Origin: a virus
Reading direction: 5' to 3' (one strand)
Length of the DNA: 33,478 bases
IMG/VR virus record: IMGVR_UViG_3300020438_000137
Location: 1-33,478 of that record
The translations under genes were made by a program, and so were the position numbers. How positions within the stretch are numbered: position 1 is the stretch's first letter; each line of letters starts with the position of its first letter. The notes under the pieces are model-generated. The model did no database searches. It worked only from the letters and a program-made list of their open reading frames with translations, and was not told the origin of the DNA. Positions 31,560 to 33,478 of this stretch are shown piece by piece.

Positions 31560-32352
31560 GACCGTCTGGAAACCCTGAAGTAGCATCGTTATTTTGATCC
31601 CTCTTTACATCAACTTCCACATTCTTTATTTTTGTAGTCTTATCCATACCTACAGCATTACCAGCATGATCTAAGAAATCTTTAGGATAAGGATTGGTTG
31701 CCATACCACTATTTTGATTGCTTCTTGTATCCTGTCTTCTAAGATTACCAAAGAAGTATCTATCATAAGCAAATGATACTGATATTTCTAAAATTTGACT
31801 TTGATCATAACTAACTGAAACAGGAGTAATGTTGACAGGAAATGCACTGAGGAATGTATATTCTACACTAGCACCATGATTCTTATCAAATTTTTGAAGA
31901 CGCATTGTATCACATTTATATTCTGCAGGAAACTTCATTCTATGATAAAAAGCTTTTCTACTTCTATTACTATCTGATCCACTTGAAATAAATTCTTGCC
32001 ATAGTTCAAAGAACTTAATTACTCTATAATCATCATCAACTATGAAAGTAAATGCTGAGTCTGTATATATTCTTGTATGAGCATACTTTTGATTAATACC
32101 CATATAGTTACCATTGATCTGAGCTGTAGCATATGCAGTTCCTGGTAACTGTGCATTCTTACACAATAAACCTAAATCTCTAAAAACAAATGAATTATCG
32201 ATTAGATCATTACTATTCATCTTGATATAGTTCAACAATTGCCAAGGCAATGCTGGAAATGATAACTCGTAATGACTTGTTGTTGCTACTTTTGTAAACA
32301 ACGGTAAGATGTCGGAAGTTCTTCTTAATCTTGGCGATCCATCTCTTGACAC
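31546..32352 (-). CDS. 54: Baseplate tail-tube initiator, gp54-like
   Basis: A 268-aa protein of the T4 tube-like fold. The segment around residues 70-125 (QLPGTAYATAQINGNYMGI to VIKFFELWQEFI) and the C-terminal part AFPVNITPVSVSYDQSQILE / ISVSFAYDRYFF match the pattern of T4 gp54 (CIPISVSAPELSYD ... VTFAYRV). In T4, gp54 and gp48 start tail-tube growth on the baseplate; gp48 shares the fold, so that is the alternative name. The start is GTG 32352, with AGGT 7 nt upstream. It is transcribed divergently from gp4 and leads the tail cluster. Confidence 0.75.
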   Translation of the reverse strand: MSRDGSPRLRRTSDILPLFTKVATTSHYELSFPALPWQLLNYIKMNSNDLIDNSFVFRDLGLLCKNAQLPGTAYATAQINGNYMGINQKYAHTRIYTDSAFTFIVDDDYRVIKFFELWQEFISSGSDSNRSRKAFYHRMKFPAEYKCDTMRLQKFDKNHGASVEYTFLSAFPVNITPVSVSYDQSQILEISVSFAYDRYFFGNLRRQDTRSNQNSGMATNPYPKDFLDHAGNAVGMDKTTKIKNVEVDVKRDQNNDATSGFPDGPYIA

Positions 32353-32360
32353 AATAAATA
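32353..32360 (+). promoter_or_regulatory. Late promoter element, AATAAATA
   Basis: Matches NATAAATA, 20 nt upstream of the gp4 ATG at 32381 and immediately next to the divergent gp54-like start. It fits late expression of the head completion gene. Confidence 0.5.
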
Positions 32361-32380
32361 CCTAAAGCGGTTATAGTACG

Positions 32381-32815
32381 ATGGCTTATTCAGGTAAGTT
32401 CAGACCTATTAATATTGAAAAGTATAGAGGGAACCATCTAAACATTATTTATCGTAGTTTGTGGGAACGCAAATTTATGAAGTATTGTGATAAGAACCCG
32501 AACATACTAGAATGGGGTAGTGAAGAGGTAATTATCCCATATCGTAGTCCTTTGGATAATCGTATTCATAGGTATTTTCCAGACTTTTATATTAAAGTTC
32601 GTGAGAACACTGGTCAGATTAAAAAGTATATTATAGAGGTTAAACCAAAGAAGCAATGTATAGAACCACAAATTAAAAAGAGAAAAACTAAGGCATATGT
32701 CCGTGAAGTATATGAATATGCTAAGAATCAAGCAAAGTGGAAAGCAGCAAAAGAATATTGTCTTGATAGGAGTTTAACTTTTAAAATTTTGACAGAGGAT
32801 CATTTAGGAGTATGA
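32381..32815 (+). CDS. 4: Head completion protein gp4-like
   Basis: A 144-aa protein matching the T4 gp4 (50/65) family in length (150 in T4) and motifs: YSGKFRPINIEKYRGNH, IYRSLWERKFMKYCD, WGSEEVIIPY and YFPDFYIKV ... YIIEVKPKKQ. This family has an endonuclease-like fold, with E/D and ExK residues in PDFY and IIEVKPK positions as in restriction-type nucleases. It acts at the portal neck when the head is finished after DNA packaging. A late element AATAAATA stands upstream; its stop overlaps the next ATG by 4 nt. Confidence 0.9.
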   Translation: MAYSGKFRPINIEKYRGNHLNIIYRSLWERKFMKYCDKNPNILEWGSEEVIIPYRSPLDNRIHRYFPDFYIKVRENTGQIKKYIIEVKPKKQCIEPQIKKRKTKAYVREVYEYAKNQAKWKAAKEYCLDRSLTFKILTEDHLGV

Positions 32816-33159
32816 GTAGATTACAACCTATAATTGATGAGATGAATGGTTTAGAAGAACCAGATGATCTCATGTTAAAAATTACAGAAGCGTTAACAGA
32901 TATAGAAATTATTCCCGAACCAGGAAATTTTTATACTTTTATATACAGAGCAAAGACACCCAACATTAGGTATGATGAATTTCCTCTAATAGCGTGTACT
33001 GAAGTGCAAAGATGGGGATTCAAGGGATTTAATTATCACTGGAGTACAATGAGAAATTATACTTGGGAAGAGGTTTTGGGACAAATGCATCTCGTGCTAT
33101 CTAGTGAAATTTCAGATGCCAGATCTATACCTTATGCCAAATTTAGAATGTCACTATAA
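32812..33159 (+). CDS. Conserved-type phage protein after gp4, unknown function
   Basis: A 115-aa acidic protein. The N-terminal 30 residues are helical; the centre carries PEPGNFYTFIYRAKTPN, IRYDEFPLIAC and WGFKGFNYHW, a pattern (tyrosine-rich strand, then Y-D-x-F-P) I associate with small proteins of T4-like phages. Its start overlaps gp4 by 4 nt (ATGA), so it is co-translated with the head completion protein. A baseplate wedge role (gp53) follows gp4 in T4, but length and motifs do not support that clearly. Its stop lies within the late element for the next gene. Confidence 0.65.
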   Translation: MSRLQPIIDEMNGLEEPDDLMLKITEALTDIEIIPEPGNFYTFIYRAKTPNIRYDEFPLIACTEVQRWGFKGFNYHWSTMRNYTWEEVLGQMHLVLSSEISDARSIPYAKFRMSL

Positions 33160-33162
33160 ATA
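33155..33162 (+). promoter_or_regulatory. Consensus T4 late promoter element, TATAAATA
   Basis: An exact match to the T4 late promoter sequence, 24 nt upstream of the ATG at 33187 and overlapping the stop codon of the previous gene. It is the clearest late element in the window. Confidence 0.65.
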
Positions 33163-33186
33163 AAAAAAATTAAATATATTGACCTT

Positions 33187-33478
33187 ATGCTTTCCACTCA
33201 ATATCGTTTGAGGTTAGCAGCAATCTGTAAGGATATCGCTGCAGGAACCGATGTTAGTCTAGATGACATGATCTGGGCAGAAAAACTGTCAAAAGCAAAT
33301 ACGAGTGCAAGAGGGATGCTGCAAACAGCAAGGAAAATGGCAACGAATCCAGACGAGTCTTTTCTGAATAACTTGAATATAGGAGACCCCGATTCAAGTA
33401 ATCACCGCAGGGGTTTCGGAAGTCCAGAAGAAGTGGTGGACTGGTTTCATCAAGAAAGGTCAGATGACTGGAGGCAAA
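33187..33478 (+). CDS. Unknown protein, cut by the right edge
   Basis: An open frame from ATG 33187 gives 97 residues without a stop before the window ends. It begins MLSTQYRLRLAAICKDIAAG and has a helical N-terminal half (DDMIWAEKLSKANTSARGML) followed by a polar part ending GSPEEVVDWFHQERSDDWRQ. Preceded by the best late promoter in the window (TATAAATA). Codon use and composition match the neighbours. The family resembles small helical proteins found in other cyanophages; function unknown. Confidence 0.75.
   Translation, partial: MLSTQYRLRLAAICKDIAAGTDVSLDDMIWAEKLSKANTSARGMLQTARKMATNPDESFLNNLNIGDPDSSNHRRGFGSPEEVVDWFHQERSDDWRQ

Overview
The window looks like part of the genome of a T4-like cyanophage (a myovirus of marine Synechococcus or Prochlorococcus). 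It is AT-rich and tightly packed, with many 1-14 nt gene overlaps. It combines T4-type baseplate and head genes (gp4, gp54, gp26, gp27 and gp5 homologues) with host-like metabolic genes typical of cyanophages: transaldolase talC, a CP12-like Calvin-cycle regulator, heme oxygenase ho1, flavin-dependent halogenases and 2-oxoglutarate oxygenases. No tRNA gene, insertion sequence or CRISPR array was seen.

Layout, left to right. (1) 1-5204, minus strand: a KWDG-motif nucleotidyltransferase-like protein, two tandem tryptophan-halogenase-like proteins (the downstream one degenerate), then a run of small membrane or unknown proteins including a 23-aa one absent from ordinary gene calls. A sigma70-like promoter at 72-99 points out of the left edge. 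(2) 5253-15654, minus: the fibre region, with a 1748-aa fibre ending in an S74 self-cleaving chaperone, a 935-aa VGIGTT-repeat protein, a 567-aa collagen-like protein and, 8 nt after it, a prolyl-4-hydroxylase-like oxygenase. (3) 15725-16868, plus: two structural or membrane proteins, which collide tail to tail with (4) 16654-18641, minus: three consecutive proteins with Sec signal peptides. (5) 18687-21296, minus: a metabolic operon (two small proteins, talC, a small protein, a second 2OG-Fe(II) oxygenase, a nitrilase-family hydrolase). (6) 21297-21687: a gene-free stretch holding a terminator, a near-consensus promoter, a folded RNA and a second terminator or attenuator. (7) 21688-32352, minus: the baseplate hub, spike and tail cluster, interrupted by a CP12-like gene and by ho1. 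(8) 32381-33478, plus: head completion gp4, an unknown protein, and a gene cut by the right edge.

How it fits together. The late structural operons carry T4-type late promoter elements (NATAAATA and relatives) 20-30 nt before start codons. The metabolic operon, ho1 and the gene beyond the left edge have sigma70-like promoters usable by unmodified host polymerase. TalC and CP12 would shift host carbon flow from the Calvin cycle to the pentose phosphate pathway, HO1 would feed bilin synthesis, and the structural clusters build fibres, baseplate and tail.

The points most worth checking are the putative structured RNA at 21312-21548, a classic -1 frameshift site joining gp26 to a 58-aa ORF, the pairing of a prolyl hydroxylase with a Gly-X-Pro fibre, the CP12-like gene inside the baseplate operon, and the cassette of exported proteins. 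Everything rests on reading the sequence and on recalled family knowledge; no search or folding program was run.
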